Origin: Myxococcales bacterium
GTDB taxonomy: Bacteria > Myxococcota_A > Polyangia > Nannocystales > Nannocystaceae
Length of the DNA stretch: 7,189 nt
Reading direction: 5' to 3'
Assembly: GCA_020431135.1 (NCBI GenBank)
Contig: JAGQIT010000705.1
Span: forward strand, 1 to 7,189
This document shows positions 1 to 5,249 of the stretch, piece after piece. Each line of letters starts with the position of its first letter. The stretch's first letter is position 1. Under the pieces are notes generated by a model that saw only the letters and a program-made list of their open reading frames with translations, searched no databases and was not told where the DNA came from. The translations under genes and the position numbers were made by a program.

Positions 1-158
1 CATCCCCAAGGAGCCCCGGTGAGCACTTCATCCTCCGCACGCCGTCTCCCTCCTCGCCGGCAGGACGCGCTCGCGGGACTCGCTCCCGAGGGGCCCCAGT
101 CACGCCCCTCGCCGCAGCCTCCTCCCGCCCACGACCCCCAGGCCACGAAGTCCCCGCC
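1..158. repeat. Long direct repeat, copy 1 (short form)
   Basis: Bases 1-77 match 329-405 at 74 of 77 positions, and 88-158 match 489-559 at 68 of 71 positions by hand alignment. Between the matching halves this copy has only 10 bases (78-87), where copy 2 has 83. The sequence at 75-99 is a perfect 25-base reverse complement of 411-435 in copy 2, so the two copies carry one arm in opposite orientation. Copy 1 looks like a hairpin-deleted or flipped form of copy 2, or the ancestral empty form. The repeat may continue past the left edge of the window. Confidence 0.85.
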
Positions 159-190
159 ACTCAAGGTCGAACCTGCGCCCGCACGCCCAC

Positions 191-374
191 CATCCCCAAG
201 AGGCCCCGGTGAGCAACTCAGCCTCCGCGCGCCCTCCATCCCCACGGAGCCCCGGTGAGCAACTCAGCCTCCGCACGCCCACCATCCCCAAGATGCCCCG
301 GTGAGCAACTCAACCTCCGCGCGCCCACCATCCCCAAGAGGCCCCGGTGAGCGCTTCATCCTCCGCACGCCGTC
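191..374. repeat. Tandem array of four 46-bp repeats
   Basis: Four head-to-tail units start at 191, 237, 283 and 329. Each begins CATCCCCA and carries GCCCCGGTGAGC, then (in the first three) AACTCA, then CCTCCGC and a GCCC-type end. A fifth diverged unit lies at 1-46 and resembles the unit at 329 most closely. Units differ at a few positions each. Because 46 is not a multiple of three, the array is unlikely to encode a protein repeat. The TGAG-CAA-CTCA core could form a tiny hairpin. It is best described as a minisatellite of unknown role. Tandem slippage and segmental duplication could both have built it. Confidence 0.9.
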
Positions 375-559
375 TCCCTCCTCGCCGGCAGGACGCGCTC
401 GCGGGCGGGGCTGGGGCCCCTCGGGAGCGAGTCCCGCAGGACATGCTTCAACGAAGTTGAAGCGTGTCCGAGGACCTGTCTGAGCGACGAGGGGCCCCAG
501 TCACGCCCCTCACCGCGGCCTCCTCCCGCCCACGACCCCCAGCCCACGAAGTCCCCGCC
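329..559. repeat. Long direct repeat, copy 2 (hairpin-bearing form)
   Basis: This is the second copy of the 1-158 module, offset by 328 bases at its left end. The two conserved halves (329-405 and 489-559) are split by an 83-base insert (406-488) that is largely absent from copy 1. The insert carries a 31-base hairpin (439-469). The outer arms CTGGGGCCCCTCG (411-423) and CGAGGGGCCCCAG (488-500) are perfect inverted repeats, so the whole 411-500 segment can fold as an arm-stem with an inner hairpin. No transposase is encoded, and no target-site duplication is obvious. Confidence 0.8.
439..469. repeat. 31-base inverted repeat (14-bp stem, GAA loop)
   Basis: GGACATGCTTCAAC at 439-452 pairs with GTTGAAGCGTGTCC at 456-469 around the 3-base loop GAA. 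All 14 positions pair apart from one T:G (444/464). That would be a U:G wobble in RNA from the strand shown but an A:C mismatch in RNA from the other strand. The stem is flanked by smaller palindromes built from the same tetramers, GTCC-GGAC at 431-442 and GTCC-GGAC at 466-475. There is no T-run after the stem on either strand, so it is not a standard intrinsic terminator. It could be a REP-like palindrome, a structured RNA or a protein-binding site. Confidence 0.8.
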
Positions 560-613
560 CCAGCCGGAGTCATCGCAGCCCCCGCACGCCCGCGCCCCCT
601 GCGACATCCTCCG

Positions 614-676
614 CGCACGACGAACACCGAACGCCGAACACCGAACGCCGAACGACGAACAACCAACGCAGAACCA
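614..676. repeat. 7-bp simple tandem repeat (CGAACRC type)
   Basis: About nine imperfect heptamers run head to tail, with the cleanest copies CGAACAC, CGAACGC, CGAACAC, CGAACGC and CGAACGA from 621 to 655, and decay at both ends. The repeat produces spurious frames with FGVRRS-like or ERRTPNA-like text. No function is visible. Confidence 0.8.
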
Positions 677-855
677 CGCGCCACTCCCTCAGCCGCGCGC
701 CACCACGCGCGCCGCCGAGGACCTTCGACACGATCCAAGCCGCGGATCCGTATCAAAGCCCCAACACCCCGCGCAAGAAACCAGCGCACCCGGATCCCCG
801 CCCTCGACCTCGGCGAAAATTCGGCGCTCGCCCCCCAGGTGTGGAAGCTGGCGAC

Positions 856-1698
856 ATGCCCGACCCCGCCAAGGCGCACACGCCCGCCGGTGACACCGAC
901 ATCGACATCGACGCCTACTGGCGCTCGCCCGACGATCGCGTCCGCCTCTACCACGGCGACTCGCTCGAGCTCCTCGACGCCCTCCCCGCCGAGTCCGTCG
1001 ACACGATCTTCGCCGACCCCCCCTACTTCCTCTCCAACGGCGGGATGACCTGCAAGAACGGCAAGCGCGCCAGCGTCAACAAGGGCAAGTGGGACCAGAG
1101 CCGCGGCGTCGAGGAGAACCACGAGTTCAACAAGCGCTGGCTCGCCGCCTGCCAGCGCCTCCTCAAGCCCAACGGGACGATCTGGGTCTCCGGCACCAGC
1201 CACGTGATCTACAGCGTCGGCTTCGCCATGCAGCAGCTGTGCTTCAAGCAGCTCAACGAGATCGTCTGGGAGAAGCCCAACCCGCCGCCGAACCTCTCGT
1301 GCCGCTACTTCACCCACGCCACCGAGTCGATCCTCTGGGCCGCGCGGGATCGCAAGAGCAAGCACTACTTCGCCTACTCGACGATGCGCGAGGAGAACGG
1401 CGGCAAGCAGATGAAGACCGTCTGGCGGATGACCGCGCCGAAGAAGTCCGAGAAGAGCCACGGCAAGCACCCGACGCAGAAGCCGATCGACCTCCTGCGG
1501 CGGATCCTCACCGCCTCCTGCGACGAGGGCAGCGTCGTCCTCGACCCCTTCAACGGCAGCGGCACCACCGGCGTCGCCGCCGCGAGCCTCGGCCACAACT
1601 ACATCGGCTTCGACCTCGACGCCGACTACCTCGAGCTCACCAAGCGCCGCCTCCTCGCCGACAACGAGCGCTGGGCCGGCCTCCGCGTCGTCTCCTGA
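856..1698 (+). CDS. Beta-class N6-adenine DNA methyltransferase, DpnA/MboI-like (likely GATC)
   Basis: This 280-residue enzyme should transfer a methyl group from S-adenosylmethionine to the N6 of adenine in a specific DNA site. The order of motifs is that of the beta class. The catalytic motif ADPPY (residues 53-57) comes first and is followed by FLSNGG and SVNKGKWD. The HPTQKP motif (205-210) comes next, and the cofactor-binding loop DPFNGSGTTG (230-239) is near the C-terminus. Together with NPPPNLSCRYFTHATE (142-157), these stretches resemble DpnA and related GATC methylases as I recall them, so GATC specificity is an inference. ATG at 856 was chosen because GGAAG (843-847) sits 8 bases upstream. 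An in-frame GTG at 841 would add five residues but lacks a binding site. Length and motifs look intact, and the codon use is as GC-rich as its neighbours. No endonuclease or second methylase is visible, so within this window it is solitary and converges on frr. Confidence 0.93.
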   Translation: MPDPAKAHTPAGDTDIDIDAYWRSPDDRVRLYHGDSLELLDALPAESVDTIFADPPYFLSNGGMTCKNGKRASVNKGKWDQSRGVEENHEFNKRWLAACQRLLKPNGTIWVSGTSHVIYSVGFAMQQLCFKQLNEIVWEKPNPPPNLSCRYFTHATESILWAARDRKSKHYFAYSTMREENGGKQMKTVWRMTAPKKSEKSHGKHPTQKPIDLLRRILTASCDEGSVVLDPFNGSGTTGVAAASLGHNYIGFDLDADYLELTKRRLLADNERWAGLRVVS

Positions 1699-1729
1699 CG
1701 TCGCCGCGGCGGCATCCGATCACGGGCAG

Positions 1730-1780
1730 AGAACGCGAGACGGCGACCCCTGGACTAGGGGGTCGCCGTCGTCGCGTTCT
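1730..1780. terminator. Bidirectional hairpin terminator between methyltransferase and frr
   Basis: Bases 1739-1750 pair perfectly with 1759-1770 (12 bp), and 1730-1738 pair with 1772-1780 (9 bp). One bulged G (1771) separates the two stems, and the loop is the 8 bases 1751-1758. The hairpin begins 31 bases after the methyltransferase stop and ends 27 bases before the frr stop, as expected for a shared terminator of convergent genes. Neither strand has a proper T-run after the stem, so termination may rely on the very stable stem or on Rho. Confidence 0.8.
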
Positions 1781-1807
1781 GCGAAGGAAATCAGAGTTCG
1801 CGGAGGC

Positions 1808-2365
1808 TCAGACCTCCATGATCTCCGCCTCCTTCTTGGCGACGATCTCGTCGACCTGCTTGCTGAAGACGTTGGTCTCGCTCTGGATGTTGTCGAGGCC
1901 GCGCTTGAGCTGGTCCTCCGAGATCTCCTTGTCCTTCTCGGCCTGCTTGAGGAGATCGTTGGCGTCGCGGCGGCACTGGCGGATCGTGATCTTCGCGGCC
2001 TCGCCGAGGCCCGACACCTTCTTGACCAGCTCGCGGCGGCGATCCTCGGTCAGCGCCGGGATCGGCAGGCGGAGGACCACGCCGTCGCTCGACGGGTTGA
2101 GGCCGAGGCCCGAGTTGTAGATCGACTTCTCGATCGCCGAGATCGAGTTGGGGTCGTAGGGCTTGATCACCAGGAGGCGGGCGTCACCGACGCTGACGGT
2201 CGCCACCTGGTTGAGGTTGACCATCGCCCCGTAGCTCTCGACCTTGAGGCCGTCGAGGATCGCCGGGTTGGCTCGGCCGGCGCGGACCCGCGACAGCTCC
2301 TTGCGGAGGTGGTCGACCGCCCCCTCCATTCCGTCTCGTGCAAGTTCTTCTGCCTCTTCCAGCAT
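1808..2365 (-). CDS. frr: Ribosome recycling factor
   Basis: RRF acts in the cytoplasm with EF-G to split post-termination ribosomes and free the mRNA and tRNA. The protein has 185 residues, the usual length. The N-terminal helical part contains RKELSRVRAGRANPAIL (21-37). The middle domain contains LNQVATVSV (51-59) and LLVIKPYDPNSISAIEKSI (64-82). The C-terminal helices contain LTEDRRRELVKKV (105-117), RRDANDLLK (132-140), EKDKEISEDQLKR (143-155) and the terminal EIMEV, all hallmarks of the family. The start has a strong GGAGGAG six bases upstream, placed inside the end of pyrH, and the pyrH stop is only two bases before this start, so translation is probably coupled. It is the last gene of the rpsB-tsf-pyrH-frr operon. 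No uppS, cdsA or dxr follows, because the convergent methyltransferase comes next. Confidence 0.98.
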   Translation of the reverse strand: MLEEAEELARDGMEGAVDHLRKELSRVRAGRANPAILDGLKVESYGAMVNLNQVATVSVGDARLLVIKPYDPNSISAIEKSIYNSGLGLNPSSDGVVLRLPIPALTEDRRRELVKKVSGLGEAAKITIRQCRRDANDLLKQAEKDKEISEDQLKRGLDNIQSETNVFSKQVDEIVAKKEAEIMEV

Positions 2366-2367
2366 CG

Positions 2368-3132
2368 TTAGCTCCTCCCTCGTGGGGCTTGCGGGCGCTC
2401 ACAGTCTTCCGGGCCGACGAGCGTGCCGATCGGCTCGCCGCAGACGACCCGGCGGATGTTGTTGCGGGTGAGCATATCGAAGACGACGATCGGCAGGTCG
2501 TTCTCCTTGCAGAGCGAGATCGCCGTCGCGTCCATGACGTTGAGACCCTTCGCCAGGACGTCAAGGTACGTCAAGCGGCTAAATCGCACGGCGTTGTCGT
2601 GGAGCGCCGGGTCGCGGTCGTAGACCCCGTCGACCTTCGTCGCCTTGAGGAGGACCTCCGCCGCGACCTCCATCGCCCGCAGCGCCGCCGCCGTGTCCGT
2701 GGTGAAGTAGGGGTTGCCGGTGCCCGCGGCGAAGATCACCACGCGGCCCTTCTCGAGGTGCCGGGTCGCGCGCCTGCGAATGTAGGGCTCGGCGACCTCC
2801 TTCATCTCGATCGCCGAGAGCACCCGCGTGTAGACGCCGCGCTGCTCGAGCGCGTCCTGGAGGGCGAGCGAATTCATCACCGTCGCCAGCATGCCCATGT
2901 AGTCGGCGCTCGCTCGGTCCATGCCCGAGGCCGCCGCCGACATCCCGCGGAAGATGTTGCCGCCGCCGATGACGATCGCGACCTCGACCCCGAGCTCGAC
3001 GAGCTCGCCGATCTCGCCGGCGATCGCCCGCAGCACCTCCGCGTCGACGCCGTAGCCCTGCGTCCCCTGGAGGGCCTCGCCCGAGAGCTTGAGGAGGATC
3101 CGCGAGTAGACCGGCTGGACGGGCGGCTGCAT
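2368..3132 (-). CDS. pyrH: UMP kinase (uridylate kinase, amino-acid-kinase fold)
   Basis: PyrH phosphorylates UMP to UDP with ATP, a committed step in pyrimidine nucleotide supply. The bacterial enzyme is normally a hexamer. The 254-residue protein shows the family signatures: ILLKLSGEALQG (12-23), IVIGGGNIFRG (53-63), DYMGMLATVMN (77-87), GTGNPYFTTDTAA (137-149) and KATKVDGVYDRDP (163-175). The C-terminus has a short polar tail after GTLVG that the E. coli enzyme lacks. The start matches the E. coli N-terminus in register, but no good ribosome binding site precedes it. A GC-rich hairpin at 3160-3182 lies 27 bases upstream, suggesting control at the leader. It is followed by frr after two bases. 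Fold and function are secure. Confidence 0.98.
   Translation of the reverse strand: MQPPVQPVYSRILLKLSGEALQGTQGYGVDAEVLRAIAGEIGELVELGVEVAIVIGGGNIFRGMSAAASGMDRASADYMGMLATVMNSLALQDALEQRGVYTRVLSAIEMKEVAEPYIRRRATRHLEKGRVVIFAAGTGNPYFTTDTAAALRAMEVAAEVLLKATKVDGVYDRDPALHDNAVRFSRLTYLDVLAKGLNVMDATAISLCKENDLPIVVFDMLTRNNIRRVVCGEPIGTLVGPEDCERPQAPRGRS
2372..2378 (-). promoter_or_regulatory. Strong ribosome binding site of frr inside the pyrH end
   Basis: On the minus strand GGAGGAG lies six bases before the frr ATG and overlaps the last codons of pyrH. With the 2-base gap between pyrH stop and frr start, this suggests coupling or re-initiation. Confidence 0.8.
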
Positions 3133-3159
3133 CGGGACGACGTAGTACCTTAAACGTGA

Positions 3160-3182
3160 AAGGGCGGGGAAGCCCCGCCCTT
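3160..3182 (-). terminator. Terminator-like hairpin in the pyrH leader
   Basis: On the minus strand AAGGGCGGGG pairs with CCCCGCCCTT around a CTT loop (10 bp, perfect) and is followed by TCACGTTTAAGG, so the T-rich tail is short and broken. It lies 146 bases after the tsf stop and 27 bases before the pyrH ATG. It could terminate part of the rpsB-tsf transcripts or act as an attenuator in front of pyrH. Confidence 0.6.
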
Positions 3183-3205
3183 GCGCCGCCGGCGATCCGC
3201 GGCGA

Positions 3206-3237
3206 GAAAATCAAAAAGGCCAAGAATGTCGCGGCCT
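3206..3237 (-). terminator. Weak terminator-like stem with T-rich tail
   Basis: On the minus strand a 5-bp stem AGGCC/GGCCT with an 11-base loop runs directly into TTTTTGATTTT, the only clear T-run in the operon. The stem is short, so efficiency is doubtful. The AT-rich patch could instead be part of a promoter for pyrH. Confidence 0.35.
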
Positions 3238-3328
3238 CGCGACGCCGCCGCCGAGCGTCGGACGGGCGCTAGCCTCGTCTCTCGCTCTGCGGCGGCCTCG
3301 TGGCGCCAGCCGGCGCCGGGGTCGGTTG

Positions 3329-3982
3329 TTAGACGCTCGCGCGGGCCGCGGCGACCTCTTCGGCGAAGTTCTCCGTCTTCTTCTCGAGCCCCTCACCGAG
3401 CTCGAAGCGCACGAAGCGGCGGATCTTCACGTTCTCGCCGAGCTTGGCGATCAGCTCCTTGAGGAGCTGCTCGATGGTCAGCTTGTCCTCCTTGACGAAC
3501 TTCTGCTCGAGGAGGCAGCGCTCGGCGTAGAACTTGTTGAGCTGACCGTCGACGATGCGGTCGACGATCTTCTCGGGCTTGCCCTCGGCGAGCGCCTTCT
3601 CGCGGTAGATCTCGCGCTCGGTGGCGACGAGCGCCGGGTCGACGTCCTCGCGGCTGACGACCAGCGGGTTCATCGCGGCGATCTGCATGGCGACGTCGTT
3701 GCAGAAGGTCTGGAAGTCGTCGGTGACCGCGACGAAGTCCGTCTCGCAGTTGACCTCGAGGAGGACGCCGACGCGCTTGCCGTGGATGTAGGAGACGACC
3801 GCGCCCTCGGAGGCGAGGCGGCCGGCCTTCTTCGCGGCGGCGGCGAGGCCCTTCTTGCGCAGGTACTCGATCGCCTTCTCGAGGTCGCCGTCGGTCTCCT
3901 GGAGCGCCTTCTTGCAGGCCATGAGGCCCGAGCCGGTGCGCTCGCGGAGCGTCTTGATGTCTGCAGTGGTGATGTTGGCCAT
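3329..3982 (-). CDS. tsf: Elongation factor Ts, short form
   Basis: EF-Ts releases GDP from EF-Tu so that EF-Tu can reload with GTP. The protein has 217 residues against 283 in E. coli and appears to be the shortened form known from many other bacteria. The N-terminal UBA-like domain has LRERTGSGLMACKKAL (12-27) followed by GDLEKAIEYLRKKG (32-45). The key EF-Tu contact TDFVA is at 81-85, within the core EVNCETDFVAVTDDF. The C-terminal part keeps KIVDRIVDGQLNKFYAE (138-154) and LLEQKFVKEDKLTI (157-170). A purine-rich stretch (AGAAGAGAAG on the minus strand) precedes the ATG, and rpsB ends 14 bases upstream. The 196-base gap after it separates it from pyrH. Confidence 0.98.
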   Translation of the reverse strand: MANITTADIKTLRERTGSGLMACKKALQETDGDLEKAIEYLRKKGLAAAAKKAGRLASEGAVVSYIHGKRVGVLLEVNCETDFVAVTDDFQTFCNDVAMQIAAMNPLVVSREDVDPALVATEREIYREKALAEGKPEKIVDRIVDGQLNKFYAERCLLEQKFVKEDKLTIEQLLKELIAKLGENVKIRRFVRFELGEGLEKKTENFAEEVAAARASV

Positions 3983-3996
3983 GGGTCTTCTCTTCT

Positions 3997-4923
3997 CTAG
4001 CTGCCTTGGGCCGGGGTTCCGAGGGGGCCCTCCTCCGGCGAGGCGGCGGCCTCGGGGGCGGGGAGCTGGGTCCGACGCGAGACGATCTCGACCTTCGGGC
4101 CGTCGCCGCCGGTGTGGACGCGGATCGTCTCCGGGGCGTCCTGCTCGACGACCTCGTTGACGGCGCGGGCCTTGCCGAGGCGCGAGCCCTCGACGCAGGC
4201 GTCGGCGATCTTGGTGCAGAAGAGCTTGATCGAGCGGATCGCGTCGTCGTTGCCCGGGATGACGTACTGGAGCGAGTCGGGATCGGCGTTGGTGTCGGCG
4301 ACCGCGACGACCGGGATCCCGAGGCGGTTGGCCTCGGTCACGGCGATGTGCTCGCGGACCGGGTCGATGACGAAGATCGCCCCGGGGAGCTTGCTCATGT
4401 CCTTGATGCCGCCGAGGTTGCGCTCGAGCTTCGCCCGCTTGCGGTCGAGCATCAGCGCCTCCTTCTTGGTCATCTGCTCCGTGGTGCCGTCGGCGGCCAT
4501 GCGCTCGATGTTGCGGAGCTTCTCAATCGACTGGCGGATCGTCGCCCAGTTGGTCAGGGTGCCGCCGAGCCAGCGCGAGCACACGAAGTACTGGCCGGCG
4601 CGCTCCGCCTCGGAGGTCAGGACGTCGGCGGCCTGCTTCTTGGTGCCGACGAAGAGGATCGGCTTGCCCTCGGCCGCGACGCCGCGGATGAAGGAGAAGG
4701 CGCGGCGGAAGAGCGTCGCCGTCTGCTGGAGGTCGATGATGTGGATGCCGCCGCGGGCGCCGTAGATGAACGGCTTCATCCGCGGGTTCCAGCGCTCGGT
4801 GCGGTGACCGAAGTGGACGCCGGCCTCGAGGAGCTGGCGGACGGTGATGATGCGCTGGCCCTCGCTGGGCTCGAAGGACTCGCGCTGGATGTCGGCCTCA
4901 GTGGCCTCGGTGTTCTCGGACAT
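3997..4923 (-). CDS. rpsB: 30S ribosomal protein S2, with N- and C-terminal extensions
   Basis: S2 is a small-subunit protein needed for S1 binding and initiation. Signatures are LLEAGVHFGHRTERWNPRMK (31-50), YGARGGIHIIDL (54-65), FVGTKKQA (91-98), RWLGGTLTNW (117-126), LPGAIFVIDP (179-188) and GIPVVAVADTNADPD (202-216). The 308-residue protein is longer than the 241 of E. coli. About 24 extra acidic residues come before the first conserved strand, and about 50 residues after KARAVNEVV end in a Pro/Ala/Glu-rich tail. ATG at 4923 was chosen because AGGAG lies 8 bases upstream. The frame stays open for 96 more codons, but that stretch is low complexity and has no S2 homology. It is the first gene of the operon and is divergent from the lipoprotein gene. 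Confidence 0.97.
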   Translation of the reverse strand: MSENTEATEADIQRESFEPSEGQRIITVRQLLEAGVHFGHRTERWNPRMKPFIYGARGGIHIIDLQQTATLFRRAFSFIRGVAAEGKPILFVGTKKQAADVLTSEAERAGQYFVCSRWLGGTLTNWATIRQSIEKLRNIERMAADGTTEQMTKKEALMLDRKRAKLERNLGGIKDMSKLPGAIFVIDPVREHIAVTEANRLGIPVVAVADTNADPDSLQYVIPGNDDAIRSIKLFCTKIADACVEGSRLGKARAVNEVVEQDAPETIRVHTGGDGPKVEIVSRRTQLPAPEAAASPEEGPLGTPAQGS

Positions 4924-5249
4924 GTTCTCTACTCCTGGCGTTGCGCCTCTGCCCCCTTCGTCGACCGGCCGAACACCGGGCGAGCTCGGCTGAGCTGCTT
5001 CGGCGACGCCACGGCGGCCTCTAGGGGCATGTGGTGTGGGTTTGGCCGCGGCGTGTAGCATGCCGGGGCCGCGACAGGCAAGATGGAACCACGGAGCGGC
5101 CCTCGGGGTCCAACCCCGCGCGCCGCAGATCGACTGCGCCGTACGGGGCCCGCGGGCGCGGATATGCGAAGATCGCGCAGGAGCTGGCGCACACCGGCCG
5201 AGGTCGCACACATGCCACTGACTGCTATAAGCGAGGGGAAACGGTGCCC
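4924..5249. other. Divergent intergenic region between rpsB and the lipoprotein gene
   Basis: This 326-base stretch has no supported gene. It must hold the rpsB operon promoter (candidate at 5052-5081) and probably the promoter of the lipoprotein pair. The frames crossing it are upstream extensions of rpsB and of the lipoprotein gene, and they have compositionally biased, non-conserved translations. It contains a perfect 10-base palindrome, GCCCGCGGGC (5148-5157), and a small CGGGG-TCCAA-CCCCG hairpin near 5104-5118. If the candidate promoter is right, rpsB would have a leader of about 120 bases. Confidence 0.6.
5052..5081 (-). promoter_or_regulatory. Candidate sigma-70-type promoter of the rpsB operon
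   Basis: On the minus strand TTGCCT (5076-5081) is followed after 18 bases by TACACG (5052-5057), preceded by TGC as in an extended -10. The predicted start near 5045 gives a leader of roughly 120 bases. The -10 box is only a partial match, so this is a candidate. Confidence 0.4.

Larger units (their letters stand above)
1..855. other. Gene-free, C-rich repeat region upstream of the methyltransferase
   Basis: No open frame here looks like a real gene. Frames on both strands give low-complexity Pro/Arg/Ser/Ala products, and the 46-bp repeat period shifts the reading frame at every unit, which argues against a coding repeat. The strand shown is strongly C over G (29 C and 13 G in bases 1-60). 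The stretch holds a duplicated module, a 46-bp tandem array, a hairpin-bearing insert and a 7-bp simple repeat, each listed separately. From about 680 to 855 I see no repeats and no convincing promoter. Three GATC sites lie here (732-735, 745-748, 793-796), and a short AT-rich patch occurs near 815-822. Confidence 0.7.
3133..3328 (-). other. tsf-pyrH spacer with several stem-loops
   Basis: This 196-base gap interrupts an otherwise tight operon. Read on the minus strand from tsf, it holds GGCGCC-GGCT-GGCGCC (3302-3317) starting 11 bases after the tsf stop. Next is a weak AGGCC/GGCCT stem (3217-3221 with 3233-3237) followed by TTTTTGATTTTC. Last is the strong hairpin at 3160-3182. No open frame is convincing. 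It may act as a processing, termination or attenuation region that sets pyrH-frr expression relative to rpsB-tsf, and it could include a separate pyrH promoter, although I cannot point to clear -35 and -10 boxes. Confidence 0.6.

Noticed and set aside
191..374. CRISPR array
   Set aside because: The units are contiguous 46-bp repeats with no variable spacers, and no cas gene is present.
439..469. Intrinsic terminator for a gene to the left
   Set aside because: There is no T-run on either strand after the stem and no gene ends nearby.
19..607. Short open frames in the repeat region on both strands
   Set aside because: The 46-base repeat period shifts frame, so the frames share no repeat-encoded protein, and none has a credible ribosome binding site.
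464..1048. Possible protein upstream of the methyltransferase
   Set aside because: Its text comes from the insert and heptamer repeats (for example ERRTPNAERRTTNAE), and it overlaps the methyltransferase start.
448..1596. Long minus-strand open frame opposite the methyltransferase
   Set aside because: It is the reverse shadow of a GC-rich gene. The product is rich in Gly/Val/Ala/Arg with no motif, and its end includes the heptamer repeat. The plus-strand methyltransferase explains the region.
1089..2120. Plus-strand frame through the methyltransferase and into frr
   Set aside because: It is Arg/Pro-rich, crosses two genes and the terminator in the wrong frame, and has no family features.
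3326..4000. Plus-strand frame opposite tsf
   Set aside because: The Leu/Glu/Asp/Val-rich translation is typical of the antisense of a GC-rich gene. tsf is unambiguous on the other strand.
4924..5211. N-terminal extension of rpsB by 96 codons
   Set aside because: The extension has no S2 homology. The ATG at 4923 has AGGAG at the right distance, and the candidate promoter would lie inside the extension.
5226..5231. TATAAG as -10 box of the lipoprotein gene
   Set aside because: Transcription would start within or after the ribosome binding site GAGGGG at 5233-5238, and no -35 box is visible. It is not strong enough to annotate.
5031..5249. Upstream extension of the lipoprotein gene
   Set aside because: It would bury the signal peptide and lipobox 73 residues inside the protein. 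The start at 5250 places them at the N-terminus.
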